This document shows, piece by piece, positions 1 to 8,698 of a stretch of 64,000 bases of DNA. Made by a program: the position numbers and the translations under genes. The notes under the pieces were generated by a model. The model was not told the DNA's origin. It worked only from the letters and a program-made list of their open reading frames with translations, and did not search any database. Numbering within the stretch: position 1 is the stretch's first letter; each line of letters starts with the position of its first letter. The DNA is from Caballeronia catudaia (GTDB taxonomy: Bacteria > Pseudomonadota > Gammaproteobacteria > Burkholderiales > Burkholderiaceae), in assembly GCF_001544755.2 (NCBI RefSeq), contig NZ_FCOF02000008.1:1-64000 (forward strand). Reading direction: 5' to 3'.

Positions 1-234
1 GGCGGCGGCTCAAGTGGTGGTCACGGCGGCGGCGGCAACGGCGGTGGCAATGGCGGCGGTGGCAACGGCGGCGGTCACGGAAGTGGCGGCTCAGGCGGCG
101 GCAACGGCTCGGGCGGCGGCAACGGCTCGGGCGGCGGCAATGGCTCGGGCGGCGGTCACGGCGGCGGCGGCGGTCACGGCGGCGGCGGCAACGGCGGCGG
201 TGGCAATGGCGGCGGCGGCGGCCGCGGCCGATAA
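1..234 (+). CDS. 3' end of a glycine-rich, low-complexity protein (partial)
   Basis: Frame 1 is open from the first base and stops at TAA 232-234. The 77 visible residues are almost all glycine, broken by Asn, Ser and His in short repeating units of the kinds GGGN, GSGG and GGH, ending in a short RGR tail. The true start lies upstream, outside the window. Such Gly/Asn/Ser/His tails occur in exported or surface proteins and in some metal-binding proteins, but nothing here fixes the function. The repeated third-position pattern also opens an Ala-rich frame on the same strand (14-259), which is a composition artefact. A hairpin about 40 bases after the stop fits the end of a transcript. Confidence 0.6.
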   Translation, partial: GGGSSGGHGGGGNGGGNGGGGNGGGHGSGGSGGGNGSGGGNGSGGGNGSGGGHGGGGGHGGGGNGGGGNGGGGGRGR

Positions 235-676
235 TCGAGCGGCAGCACTGATCGCCTGATCAGCGCGATTAATCAGCCGATGCTCTTAACCGGGGCATCG
301 GCTGCTTCTATTAGCGCTCTCCCACGCCTCACGAACAATGCTTCGGATAGCTCAAAGAACTACAAACCGAGCGGAACGCACACAGCGAGCGGACAGGAGT
401 CAAACCGCGAATCACTCGCCCCATGTGCATGAAGCAAGCTGGCTTGCCCGAACGCAACAACGCGGATTGCGGCCACAGCGCGCGCGGTCGCACCCGCCAG
501 GATCCAGTCCGAACGGAGCAAATAGCGCCCTCCTGAAATCCCCGTCCGCACCACGCGAAGGTACGCCATACGAACACTGCCCGACGGTCCGAAGCACGCC
601 CTCCAGGCGCGACGCTGGCTGTATCCGAAGGGAAAGCAGGGAAAGCAGGGAAAGCGCGAATAGATCGGAGGCTCTC
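235..676. other. Intergenic region, one hairpin only
   Basis: This 442-base stretch holds the hairpin at 275-303 and otherwise no convincing gene. Reading frames that cross it are rich in Arg and Ser, have no ribosome binding site and overlap each other on both strands. The promoter for the small gene at 677 should lie in its second half, but no clear -35/-10 pair was seen. Confidence 0.5.
275..303 (+). terminator. Hairpin terminator after the Gly-rich gene
   Basis: Perfect 9-bp inverted repeat AGCCGATGC / GCATCGGCT with an 11-base loop, 40 bases after the stop codon. Only a weak T-rich tail (GCTTCTATT) follows, so termination strength is uncertain. Confidence 0.55.
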
Positions 677-934
677 ATGGAACACGCTATCGAAGCGAGC
701 TTCAAGGGCTACCTGCTGACGGGACTGGCGATTCCCGACGGCTCGATGTTCGCATCCCTGCTCATTCTGCGCCTGCCGAACGGCGATCAATTGACGAGCG
801 GCGTTCTGGAACGATTCGTGAACGCGTCGGAGGCCAAGCAGCATGCCGTCGAGTATGGAATCCGGCAGGTCGAGCACTACGAGCGTGTGAGAAGCGATCT
901 CGATGATCAATCAGGGTCGAACGCTCATGAATGA
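677..934 (+). CDS. Small hypothetical protein (85 aa)
   Basis: An ATG preceded by GGAG six bases upstream opens an 85-residue protein beginning MEHAIEASFKGYLLTGLAI. Longer in-frame extensions upstream are Arg/Ser-rich and not protein-like, so this start is preferred. The sequence alternates hydrophobic and polar segments (FASLLILRLPNG, then VNASEAKQHAVEYGIRQVEHY), suggesting a small alpha/beta fold; no signal peptide or membrane segment is seen. Small proteins of this general look are common in Burkholderiaceae. No family was recognised and no function is proposed. Confidence 0.6.
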   Translation: MEHAIEASFKGYLLTGLAIPDGSMFASLLILRLPNGDQLTSGVLERFVNASEAKQHAVEYGIRQVEHYERVRSDLDDQSGSNAHE

Positions 935-1050
935 CCCGCTGCGCGCTCCCCGTCATACGCCATCGACGGATGCCGATGACGCCAGGCAAATGAGACCGCT
1001 CGCCGGGGCGGACGAGCGGTCTCCATGCGGACAGACTCGATGCGCCGTCG

Positions 1051-1296
1051 CTACTTTCCCGTCGCGGCGTTCTTCTCTTCGGCCTGGCGCTCGCGCCGTC
1101 CGGCATCGGCGTCAGCATCGGCAGTCGCGTGTTGCGCGCCGTTGCCGCCTTCCGAATCCTCCGCTTCGAGCGACGTTAACGCCTGCTGCCAGAACTCCTC
1201 CGCGCGTCCCTCCGGACTGCCCTCGCGTTCCCAGATTTCATAGGCGCGGCGACGGATGCGGTCCAGCTCTTTCTGCTCGTCCATGACTTCCTCCAA
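1051..1296 (-). CDS. DUF2934 domain protein
   Basis: An 81-residue charged protein. Residues 10-45 carry the DUF2934 signature: RIRRRAYEIWEREGSPEGR followed by AEEFWQQA. The C-terminal half is low-complexity and acidic/Ala-rich. An in-frame second Met four codons later (MDEQKEL) could be the true start. DUF2934 proteins are short soluble proteins frequent in rhizobia and Burkholderiaceae, and their role is not established. The gene stands alone, between a forward small hypothetical and a reverse hydrolase. Confidence 0.8.
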   Translation of the reverse strand: MEEVMDEQKELDRIRRRAYEIWEREGSPEGRAEEFWQQALTSLEAEDSEGGNGAQHATADADADAGRRERQAEEKNAATGK

Positions 1297-1361
1297 TACG
1301 CGAAAAATGTGGCGACGACTCCTGAAGTGCCTGCACGCTCACCAGAGCAACGGCCGTGCCT

Positions 1362-2324
1362 TCACTCGATCGCCATCGTTTCGACCGCATCGCCGATTCG
1401 CCCGGCGTCGTCGTAATGCAGCATATGGCCGAGCCCCGGCGTGACCGAAAGCACGCTTTGCCCGATGTCGCCGGAGAGGCGCCCCGACTGCGATGTCGTA
1501 TCGACAATCGCGTCGTCGCTGCCCCCGAAGATGCGCACCGGTACGGCGATCTTGTGGTACTGCCCGGACATCGCCGCTGCCGCCGGAATCATGAACGCGG
1601 CGTCCTGCGCCGTCGCGCGCATCTGCGACGGACGCAAAACGATCTCGCGCGGCACGCTCGCATGAAACTGCGCGGGCGTCTCGCGCGGCGCGAACATGGC
1701 GCGCACGGTCGTGTCGTACATCAGGCGCGCGACGACCGGCGAAACGGTGTAACGCATCACGTCGCCGATGAGCGGAATCGCGGCGGGCGCGCTGATCGCA
1801 ACGTCGGCACGCGCGTTCGGGTAGTAGTAGCCGGCGATGAGCGTCAGCCCGCGAATGTCGATGCGCGCATCGAGCGCCATCGCCAGCGCGACGAGACAGC
1901 CGAGCGACTGCCCGACGATCACCGCCCGCGCAAGCCCCATCTTCTTTAACGCACGCTGAAACAGCTCGGCCTGTGCCTGCGGCGTCCACACGCGATCGCG
2001 CGGCCGCGTGCTGAATCCGAAGCCCGGACGATCGAAGGCGATGACGCGATGCCGCTGCGCAAGCCGATCGAACAGCCCGCACGCGAGAAAGTCCTGCGCG
2101 GTGACCAGATTGCCGTGCAGCAGCACGACGACGGGGCCTTCGCCCTTGTCGAAGTAATGAAGGCGCACGCCATCGACTTCGATGAATTGCCCGGTCGGCG
2201 GATAGTCGCGCTCGGCCCGCCGCGCGCGCACGGCGGTCCACGCCGCGATGCCGAGCGACGCGAGGGCTACGCCGCCGATCAGCGGACTGCGAGACGACTT
2301 TGTTTCGTTGGGTGAAGATCGCAT
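1362..2324 (-). CDS. Alpha/beta hydrolase with N-terminal membrane anchor
   Basis: A 320-residue alpha/beta-hydrolase-fold protein. Residues 14-32 (PLIGGVALASLGIAAWTAV) form one hydrophobic segment followed by an Arg-rich stretch, so it is probably anchored by its N-terminus. The oxyanion motif LLHGN is near residue 70, the nucleophile elbow GQSLG puts the serine at 140, and the C-terminal PGLGHMLHY supplies the catalytic histidine. The substrate cannot be told; esterase, epoxide-hydrolase-like and haloperoxidase-like members share this layout. The start at 2324 is preferred because a GGA purine tract lies upstream and the sequence before it is not protein-like. The next gene on the same strand is the LrgB-like protein. 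Confidence 0.85.
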   Translation of the reverse strand: MRSSPNETKSSRSPLIGGVALASLGIAAWTAVRARRAERDYPPTGQFIEVDGVRLHYFDKGEGPVVVLLHGNLVTAQDFLACGLFDRLAQRHRVIAFDRPGFGFSTRPRDRVWTPQAQAELFQRALKKMGLARAVIVGQSLGCLVALAMALDARIDIRGLTLIAGYYYPNARADVAISAPAAIPLIGDVMRYTVSPVVARLMYDTTVRAMFAPRETPAQFHASVPREIVLRPSQMRATAQDAAFMIPAAAAMSGQYHKIAVPVRIFGGSDDAIVDTTSQSGRLSGDIGQSVLSVTPGLGHMLHYDDAGRIGDAVETMAIE

Positions 2325-2392
2325 GCTTTTTCCAGAGAGCGATACAGACGAATCTTGCGCTCGCTTGCAAGCGACGTTCCCGCCGTCCGCGA

Positions 2393-3127
2393 TCACAGCA
2401 ACCGCGACAGAACCGGCAACATGACGGGCACGACGAACGCCGTGAAGATGCCGTTCAGCCCCATGCCGAGCCCGGCGAACGCGCCCATTTCCTCGCTGAC
2501 CTGGAACGCGCGCGCCGTGCCGATTCCATGCGACGCGACACCGAGCGCGAAGCCGCGCGCTTCTACATCGGTGACGCGCAGCAGATTCAGAATGCCTCGC
2601 GCCGTGACCGCGCCGAACACGCCTGTCGTGATGACCAGCACCGCCGTCAGCGACGGCACGCCGCCGATCGCCTTCGCGACGGCCATCGCGATGGGCGTCG
2701 TCGCGGACTTCGGCGCGAGCGATGCGATCGACTGACGGGACGCGCCCAGCAACGCCGCCGCCGAAACCGCCGAGACGATCGCGGTCAGCGAGCCCGCGGC
2801 GAGACTCACGACGATCGGCAACGCCAGCCGCTTCAAATTGGGCAACTGCCGGTAGAGCGGCAGCGCCAGCGCGACGGTCGCCGGACCCAGCAGGAAATGG
2901 ACGAACTGCGCGCCATCGAAATAGGTCTCGTAAGGCGTATCGCTGGTCTTCAGCACGACGACGACAATGGCCACCGCGATCAGCACCGGATTGGCGAGCG
3001 GATTGAAACGGCACGCCGCATAGATGCGCTGTGCAATGAGATAGGCGAGCAGCGTGATCGTCAGCCCGAGCAGCGGCGTGGCCGCGAGATACACCCAGAT
3101 CGCGCCGATGCGCGGCACGCCGGTCAT
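2393..3127 (-). CDS. lrgB: LrgB/CidB-family membrane protein
   Basis: A 244-residue integral membrane protein of the LrgB/CidB/YohK family. Hydrophobic segments span the whole length, and the family signature regions PYETYFDGAQFVHFLLGPATV and LAPKSATTPIAMAVAKAIGG are visible. In Gram-positives LrgB and its partner LrgA modulate murein hydrolase activity and cell lysis; plant and bacterial relatives move glycolate, pyruvate or similar small acids. Which applies here is not decided by sequence. Its ATG overlaps the TGA of the upstream LrgA-like gene by four bases, so the two are translationally coupled and form an operon. Confidence 0.88.
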   Translation of the reverse strand: MTGVPRIGAIWVYLAATPLLGLTITLLAYLIAQRIYAACRFNPLANPVLIAVAIVVVVLKTSDTPYETYFDGAQFVHFLLGPATVALALPLYRQLPNLKRLALPIVVSLAAGSLTAIVSAVSAAALLGASRQSIASLAPKSATTPIAMAVAKAIGGVPSLTAVLVITTGVFGAVTARGILNLLRVTDVEARGFALGVASHGIGTARAFQVSEEMGAFAGLGMGLNGIFTAFVVPVMLPVLSRLL

Positions 3128-3495
3128 GCCCGTTCTCCCGGCCCGCCGGACAGACGGCGCTGACGCCGCAGCATCGCGCGCATGACGAGCGCGGTCACGG
3201 CGATCGCCAATGCGGTGCTGATCGCGACGGACAGCGCGACGGCAAGCACATCGCCGCGCAGCGCACTCGCCGACACCATGATGCCGACGCCCGCCGGCAC
3301 GAACAGCAGCGACAGATGTTTCAGGATTTCCAGCGCAGTGCCTTCGAGCGTCGCGGCGCTGGCAGGACGCAACGCGACATAGCCGAGCAGCAGAAGCATG
3401 CCGACCACCGGCCCCGGCACGGGAATGTGGAACAGATACGAAAGGCCTTCTCCCAGACATTGGAAGACGAGCAAGGTGGCGAGCGCGGCAAGCAA
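3124..3495 (-). CDS. lrgA: LrgA/CidA-family membrane protein
   Basis: A 123-residue, four-helix membrane protein of the CidA/LrgA family with the characteristic stretch HIPVPGPVVGMLLLLGYV near residues 23-40 and HLSLLFVPAGVGIM near 60-73. CidA/LrgA proteins are small holin-like proteins that act with LrgB/CidB. It is the first gene of the pair and its stop codon overlaps the LrgB start (ATGA). The C-terminus is basic (RRQRRL) and cytoplasmic by the positive-inside rule. The start was chosen because the hydrophobic first helix begins directly after it, as in the family. Confidence 0.87.
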   Translation of the reverse strand: MLAALATLLVFQCLGEGLSYLFHIPVPGPVVGMLLLLGYVALRPASAATLEGTALEILKHLSLLFVPAGVGIMVSASALRGDVLAVALSVAISTALAIAVTALVMRAMLRRQRRLSGGPGERA

Positions 3496-3847
3496 GGCGG
3501 TGCTCCGACTATGTTTCGGGGCATGAATGGTCGCACACTTGAAGCGATTCGCCCGCGTTCATGGCAGCGAGGCGGGCGAGCTGTCATCGGCGAACGGCGA
3601 AGCATCGGCGATGCCAGCCCGGACGCGCTGATGATTTTGTCGCGCTCAGCCTCGTTTGCTACACGCGTCGGCGCGGACGGACCGGCTCACGCCCCGCGCA
3701 AACCTGCTATGTTCGAGTACGTATCGGATGCATTTCGGTTGCATCGTGCGTATTGAACCGTCGTGACACCGGCGAAGCGAGCGGGGCCAAGGCCGCGTCC
3801 GCGCGTGAAGGAGCGCAGCACGACAGATTCGTGGTCGAAGGCGAGGC
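3496..3847. other. Intergenic region between divergent genes
   Basis: A 352-base stretch between the reverse LrgAB pair and the forward sensor kinase. It must hold both promoters. Short frames across it lack ribosome sites and are not protein-like. No strong sigma-70 pair, operator or hairpin was recognised. Confidence 0.45.
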
Positions 3848-6271
3848 ATGGTGCATGCTTGCGCCACTTTACTTTGCGCCATGCTCAACGCGAAAACCAT
3901 GCAGAAAACGGAACCAGACATGCGCGGCGACGAACCCGGCGACTTCTCCATTCCCGACGACTGGTGCCGCCGGTGGATCAATTGCGTCCGCGACTATGCG
4001 GTGATCGGGCTTTCCCCCGAAGGCATCATCGAGACGTGGAACGTGGGCGCGCTTCATATCCACGGCTTTCGGGCCGAGGAAGTCATCGGCCGGTCGTTCG
4101 ACATCTTCCATGCGCCGGAAGATCGCGCGAGGGGCAGCGCCGCCGCCCTGCTCGACGCCGCGCGGCGCGACGGGCGCGTCGAGGCCGAAGGCTGGCGGCT
4201 GCGCAAGTCCGGCTCGCGTTTCTGGGCCAACGTCGTCATCACCGCGCTCATCGACGAAGGCGGCCGCCTGCTCGGGTTCGGGAAGATCGTCCGCGACATG
4301 ACCGACAAGAGAATCGCGCACGAAGCCGTCGTCGAGAGCGAGCAGCGCTTTCGCATGCTCGTGAACGGCGTGACGGACTACGCGATCTTCATGCTGTCGC
4401 CCGAAGGCATCGTGACGAACTGGAACGCGGGCGCGCGGCGCATCAAAGGCTATCTGTCCGATGAAATCATCGGTTCGCACTTTTCGCGTTTCTACACGCC
4501 GGAAGATGCGGCGGCCGGGCTGCCGCAACGCGGTCTATCCATCGCGGCGCGCGAAGGACGCTTCGAAGCCGAAGGCTGGCGCGTGCGCAAGGACGGCAAG
4601 CGCTTCTGGGCGCATGTCGTGATCGACGCCATCCGCGATGAACACGGCGTGCTCGCCGGCTTCGCCAAGATCACGCGGGATATCACCGAGCGCATGGAAG
4701 CCAGCCGCATGCTGGAAGAAACGCGCAAGGCGCTGTTTCAGGCGCAGAAAATGGAGGCCGTCGGCAAGCTGACCGGCGGCGTCGCGCACGATTTCAACAA
4801 CGTGCTGCAAGTGCTGCGCGGCAATCTCGAACTGCTGGACAGCCGGCATCATCGCGATGCATGGACGCGCGACCGCATCACGAAGGCGATCGAGGCCGTG
4901 GAGCGCGGCTCCAAGCTCGCGTCGCAACTGCTGGCGTTCGGCCGCCAGCAGCCGTTGCAGCCCGTGATCATCAACCTGGCGGCGGCGCTGCGCGGCATGG
5001 ACGATCTGCTGCGCCGCGCGCTCGGCGAAACCGTGCGCGTGGAGACGGTGGTCGCGGGCGGACTGTGGAACACGTCCGTCGATATTCATCAGCTCGAGAA
5101 CGTCATCCTGAATCTCGCCATCAACGCGCGGGATGCGATGCCCGAGGGCGGCAAGCTGACGATGGAGCTGTCGAACGCCATGCTCGACGATCACTACGTC
5201 GCCACCGAGCCCGATGTCGCCGAAGGGCAATACGTGATGCTCGCCGTCACCGATACGGGTACGGGCATGCCGCAGGACGTGCTCGAACGCGCGTTCGATC
5301 CGTTCTTCTCGACGAAGACCGAAGGCAAGGGCACGGGTCTCGGCCTGAGCATGGCGTATGGCTTCGTCAAGCAAAGCGGCGGCCATATCAAGATCTACAG
5401 CGAGCTCGGCCACGGCACGTCCGTGAAGGTCTATCTGCCACGCTCCACGGGCCAGGCCATCGAGCCGCCGTCGCGTGCGCGCGCCGCGCCGGTGAAGGGC
5501 GGCAGCGAAACCATTCTCGTCGTCGAAGACGATCCGAAGGTGCAGTCAACCGCCGTCGATACGCTGACGGGACTCGGCTATCGCGTGCTCAAGGCCGACG
5601 ACGCGCAACAGGCGCTCACGGTGCTGCGCAGCGGCATCGACGTCGATCTGCTGTTTTCCGACGTGGTCATGCCCGGTCCCGTCAGCAGCACCGAGATGGC
5701 GGCGCAGGCTTCACGCATGCTGCCGCGCATGAAAGTGCTGTTCACGTCGGGCTATACGCAGAACGCGATCGTTCACGGCGGCAGGCTCGATCCGGGCGTC
5801 GAGCTGTTGAGCAAGCCATACGGCCGCGATCAGCTCGCGCGCAAGGTCCGGCAGATGCTCGACCGTGCGAAGGGCGCGAAGGAAGCGAGCGATCCCCCGG
5901 CCACGGCAATGAACGGCGGGCGCACGCTGCGCGTGCTGCTCGTCGACGATGACGCCAATCTTTGCGAAGCGATGAACGAGCAATTGCGTCTGCTCGGCCA
6001 TGCGTCGACAGCGACGACATCGCCGCATGAGGCACTCGACCGCCTCAAGCAGGAGGCGTTCGACGTGTTGATGACCGACCTCAGCATGCCCGCGATGGAC
6101 GGCGTCGAACTCGCGCGGCAAGCGGCGCGGGAACGGCCGTCGGTCTGCGTCGTGTTTTCATCGGGCTATGAAATGCCGGCGCTGCCATCCATGTCGTTTC
6201 GATGGGCGGCGTTGCGCAAACCCTTCACGCTCGAAGAGCTCGGCGCGGTGCTGCGAGGGTTTCAGGACTGA
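3848..6271 (+). CDS. Hybrid sensor histidine kinase, PAS-PAS-HisKA-HATPase-REC-REC
   Basis: An 807-residue soluble hybrid kinase. PAS1 spans about residues 45-155 and PAS2 170-285; both carry the RxxGxRFWA-type end typical of PAS/PAC. The dimerisation domain has GGVAHDFNN with phospho-acceptor His314. The ATPase domain has the N box around Asn422 and glycine boxes DTGTGMP and GTGLGLSMAYG. Two receivers follow, with phospho-acceptor Asp605 (FSDVVMPG) and Asp744 (MTDLSMPAMDG), each with the conserved Lys near its end. No transmembrane segment is seen, so it senses a cytoplasmic signal. There is no output domain; the phosphate probably moves to a separate regulator. Met12, Met18 and Met25 are alternative starts. 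The PAS modules closely resemble those of the kinase at 37288. Confidence 0.93.
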   Translation: MVHACATLLCAMLNAKTMQKTEPDMRGDEPGDFSIPDDWCRRWINCVRDYAVIGLSPEGIIETWNVGALHIHGFRAEEVIGRSFDIFHAPEDRARGSAAALLDAARRDGRVEAEGWRLRKSGSRFWANVVITALIDEGGRLLGFGKIVRDMTDKRIAHEAVVESEQRFRMLVNGVTDYAIFMLSPEGIVTNWNAGARRIKGYLSDEIIGSHFSRFYTPEDAAAGLPQRGLSIAAREGRFEAEGWRVRKDGKRFWAHVVIDAIRDEHGVLAGFAKITRDITERMEASRMLEETRKALFQAQKMEAVGKLTGGVAHDFNNVLQVLRGNLELLDSRHHRDAWTRDRITKAIEAVERGSKLASQLLAFGRQQPLQPVIINLAAALRGMDDLLRRALGETVRVETVVAGGLWNTSVDIHQLENVILNLAINARDAMPEGGKLTMELSNAMLDDHYVATEPDVAEGQYVMLAVTDTGTGMPQDVLERAFDPFFSTKTEGKGTGLGLSMAYGFVKQSGGHIKIYSELGHGTSVKVYLPRSTGQAIEPPSRARAAPVKGGSETILVVEDDPKVQSTAVDTLTGLGYRVLKADDAQQALTVLRSGIDVDLLFSDVVMPGPVSSTEMAAQASRMLPRMKVLFTSGYTQNAIVHGGRLDPGVELLSKPYGRDQLARKVRQMLDRAKGAKEASDPPATAMNGGRTLRVLLVDDDANLCEAMNEQLRLLGHASTATTSPHEALDRLKQEAFDVLMTDLSMPAMDGVELARQAARERPSVCVVFSSGYEMPALPSMSFRWAALRKPFTLEELGAVLRGFQD

Positions 6272-6566
6272 GCCTTGCGATGCTCACACGGCAACGCGAC
6301 TCCCGCTGCCTTCGATGGCATACGCGTTGCTGATCCACTTCCGGGCCGATGCCGCCGAACTCATCGGCACAGCGGCCCTCACTTGACGAAGCGGTTCCCG
6401 CCGCACGACGCCAGCGCGATTCCGACGCGCTGAGACCGCAGCATCACGGCCGTAAGCGACGCATCCGCGATCCTCTTGGCCGCTGCGGGCAGGACATTTC
6501 AACTTTTCGATGATTCGCGCGAAGCCCTGCGAAGGACTTCGCTCGCTCTAAAAAGGAGTCGTTCAA

Positions 6567-7442
6567 ATGTTCGTCCATAACAAACGCCTGCAATACACCG
6601 TCCGCGTGGGCGCACCCAATCCAGGCCTCGCCAATCTGCTGCTGGAGCAATTCGGCGGGCCGCAAGGCGAGCTTGCCGCCGCGATGCGCTACTTCACGCA
6701 AGCCGTCAGCGAAGATGATCCGGGCCGCAAGGACCTGCTCTTCGATATCGCGACGGAGGAGCTGAGCCATCTGGAAATCATCGGCTCGATCGTCGCGATG
6801 CTGAACAAGGGCGCGAAAGGGCAACTTGCCGAGGCCGTCGAACAGGAAGCGGAGCTGTATCGTTCGCTGACCGGCGCTGGCAACGATTCGCACATCACGC
6901 AGGTCCTGTACGGCGCGGGCTCGCCGCTGACGAACTCCGCCGGCGTGCCGTGGACTGCCGCGTACATCGACACGATCGGCGAGCCGACCGCCGACCTGCG
7001 CTCGAACATCGCTGCCGAAGCGCGCGCGAAGATCGTCTATGAACGGCTCATCAACGTGACGGACGATGCCGGCATCAAGGACGCGCTGGGCTTTCTGATG
7101 ACGCGCGAAATCGCGCATCAGAAGTCGTTCGAGAAGGCGCTGCACTCGATTCAGCCGAACTTTCCGCAAGGCAAGCTGCCCGGCAATCCGGAGTTCACGA
7201 GCGTCTACTACGACCTGTCCAAGGGCGACGACGCGCGCGGGCCGTGGAACCAGGGCAGCGACTGGGAGTTCGTCGAAGATCCGCAACCGGCCGTCGATGG
7301 CGGTGACGGCACCGCGACCGTGACCGTGACGGAGCAGGACGTGGAGGTGCTGCAGGCGATGGCATCGCGCACCGCTTCGGACCCGTCTGCCGATCCGACG
7401 ACCGGCGCGGATCTCGGCGCAGGCAAAGCGAACCTGCTTTAA
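6567..7442 (+). CDS. Manganese catalase family protein
   Basis: A 291-residue ferritin-like protein of the non-haem manganese catalase family, which disproportionates hydrogen peroxide at a di-Mn centre. The two ligand sets are visible: Glu35, then the ExxH pair Glu65/His68 in TEELSHLE, and in the second half a Glu in NIAAEARAKIVYERL plus an ExxH in TREIAHQKSF. The C-terminal 60 residues are a Thr/Ala/Asp-rich tail. A strong AAGGAG lies nine bases before the start. Similar enzymes are often general-stress or stationary-phase proteins. A hairpin follows, then a phasin-like gene on the same strand. Confidence 0.92.
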   Translation: MFVHNKRLQYTVRVGAPNPGLANLLLEQFGGPQGELAAAMRYFTQAVSEDDPGRKDLLFDIATEELSHLEIIGSIVAMLNKGAKGQLAEAVEQEAELYRSLTGAGNDSHITQVLYGAGSPLTNSAGVPWTAAYIDTIGEPTADLRSNIAAEARAKIVYERLINVTDDAGIKDALGFLMTREIAHQKSFEKALHSIQPNFPQGKLPGNPEFTSVYYDLSKGDDARGPWNQGSDWEFVEDPQPAVDGGDGTATVTVTEQDVEVLQAMASRTASDPSADPTTGADLGAGKANLL

Positions 7443-7450
7443 AAGCCGCA

Positions 7451-7485
7451 GCCGGCGCCGCCTGAAACGCGAAGGCAGCGCCGGC
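7451..7485 (+). terminator. GC-rich hairpin after the catalase gene
   Basis: Twelve-base arms (GCCGGCGCCGCC and GGCAGCGCCGGC, one mismatch) with an 11-base loop start nine bases after the catalase stop. No T-run follows, so it may be an mRNA-stabilising or attenuating hairpin rather than a full terminator. Confidence 0.45.
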
Positions 7486-7517
7486 AACACGTCGCACACT
7501 CATTCCCAGGAGGCCCG

Positions 7518-7934
7518 ATGTATTCCGTCATGATGCAACCGTTTTTCTCCGTCGCGCGCGCCAATGTCGAAACGTGGCTGCGCGTCGCGTCCACTTTCGC
7601 CAGCGGCATGCGGCAGATCGGTGAACTGAACGAGAAGACGATGCAGTCCGCACTCGCCGACATCCGCACGCCATGGGGCGCGAACGCGGCCGAATCGCCG
7701 CTGCCGGCCTTGGTCGTCGGCTTGCCGTGCATGGCCTTCTCGTATGTCAACGATGCCCTGTCGATCGCCAGCGCGACGGCGACGGACCTTGCCTGTGCCG
7801 TGGGCAGCGACGCTTCGCAAGCGGACGCGAATACACCGAAGCTCGTGCTCGAAGACGATCCCGAAGCATCCACAAGCGGCGAGACCGCTATCGTCGATGC
7901 GAGCGGTGCGGTCGTCGCGCACGTGCGCAGGTGA
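7518..7934 (+). CDS. Phasin-like small protein (138 aa)
   Basis: The first 45 residues (MYSVMMQPFFSVARANVETWLRVASTFASGMRQIGELNEKT, broken into amphipathic helices) resemble granule-associated phasin-type proteins, which coat polyhydroxyalkanoate granules. The C-terminal half is acidic and Ala/Ser-rich. AGGAGG lies eight bases before the ATG, an excellent ribosome site. It follows the manganese catalase on the same strand and the two may be co-expressed under stress. The phasin assignment rests on helix character and a few positions only, so it is tentative. Confidence 0.6.
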   Translation: MYSVMMQPFFSVARANVETWLRVASTFASGMRQIGELNEKTMQSALADIRTPWGANAAESPLPALVVGLPCMAFSYVNDALSIASATATDLACAVGSDASQADANTPKLVLEDDPEASTSGETAIVDASGAVVAHVRR

Positions 7935-7964
7935 ACGGGGAAATGTGCTGCGCGGGCGAACGCT

Positions 7965-8507
7965 TCAGCCGGTGTTCTGCCCGTGCTTCGCCTGCACTTT
8001 CGCAAGACGGCGCGCGATCTCGGCCGCGGCGCCCGCATCGTCGCTGGCATGCGTGCCGCCTTCCTCTCTCTTCGATGCAAGTTGCAGATAAGCCGCGGCG
8101 AGCTTGCGCAGTTCGTCTTCGGTCGCGTCTTCGATGCCGATCAGCTGATTGCTGGCCCGTTTGTGCGACGCCAGCAGCTCGTTCAGCTTCAGATGAAGCG
8201 CGACGCTGTCCTTGTTCGCGCTCTGCTGAATGAGAAACACCATCAGGAAGGTGACGATTGTCGTGCCCGTGTTGATGACCAGTTGCCAGCCTTCCGAGAA
8301 TCTGAAGAAGGGACCGGACACGAGCCACACGACAATGGAGATGACCGCGAGGCCAAACGCGACAGGCGACCCGGCCCAGCGGGTCACGGCGCTCGCGAAG
8401 GCATCGAAAGCGCGGGTGACGGGATGCGCTTTCGCGTAACCCGGGCTCGACGTCGACGGAACGGTATCCATCGGCTCGGCATCGGGAAGGGGATTTTGGT
8501 GGTTCAT
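7965..8507 (-). CDS. Low-affinity iron permease family membrane protein
   Basis: A 180-residue protein with two clear transmembrane helices (about residues 47-66 and 78-95) matching the bacterial Iron_permease/Fet4-like family: GSPVAFGLAVISIVVWLVSGP, then INTGTTIVTFLMVFLIQQSANKD, then the conserved HLKLNELL. The C-terminus is a long Ala/Glu-rich cytoplasmic tail. Bacterial members are named after yeast Fet4 but their transport role is mostly unproven. A 17-bp palindrome lies just upstream of the start. Confidence 0.83.
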   Translation of the reverse strand: MNHQNPLPDAEPMDTVPSTSSPGYAKAHPVTRAFDAFASAVTRWAGSPVAFGLAVISIVVWLVSGPFFRFSEGWQLVINTGTTIVTFLMVFLIQQSANKDSVALHLKLNELLASHKRASNQLIGIEDATEDELRKLAAAYLQLASKREEGGTHASDDAGAAAEIARRLAKVQAKHGQNTG

Positions 8508-8521
8508 GTGCGTCGCCGTTC

Positions 8522-8538
8522 ATTGTCGAATCGACAAT
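8522..8538 (-). promoter_or_regulatory. Palindromic candidate operator upstream of the iron-permease gene
   Basis: Perfect inverted repeat ATTGTCGA-A-TCGACAAT, ending 14 bases before the start codon of the reverse-strand permease gene, where a repressor would block transcription or translation. The binding protein is unknown; MarR- and TetR-type dimers favour sites of this size. Confidence 0.5.
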
Positions 8539-8698
8539 TTAGCAACCACAGCTTTCGAGAGATTTACGTTGCTCGATGCCGACGGCGGGAACGACGCGAT
8601 TCAGAGCGAGCGCTTCGACAGACGCGGCTCGAACCCCGGTTCGCTCGATCGACCTTCCTGTTTGCTTTTTTGTCTAACGGCAGCGCGCCGAACCTGTT

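Noticed and set aside
1..230. Possible CRISPR-like or tandem repeat array
   Set aside because: Repeats are in-frame Gly codons without unique spacers of constant length; it is coding low complexity.
14..259. Ala-rich 81-codon frame at the left edge
   Set aside because: Same DNA as the Gly-rich frame 1; its Ala/Thr/Val content is a by-product of GGC/GGT repeats and it continues past the real stop.
903..1286. Forward 127-codon frame opposite the DUF2934 gene
   Set aside because: Arg/Pro-rich, no family text; the reverse DUF2934 protein explains the DNA.
1339..2370. 343-codon reverse frame over the hydrolase
   Set aside because: Arg/Ala/His-rich shadow of the alpha/beta hydrolase gene, which has clear catalytic motifs in its own frame.
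4535..5413. 292-codon frame antisense to the first sensor kinase
   Set aside because: Typical high-GC antisense shadow; kinase motifs are intact on the other strand.
8437..8460. Another GTAACC hexamer as a SigF-type promoter
   Set aside because: It lies inside the iron-permease gene and no CGAA occurs 16 bases later.
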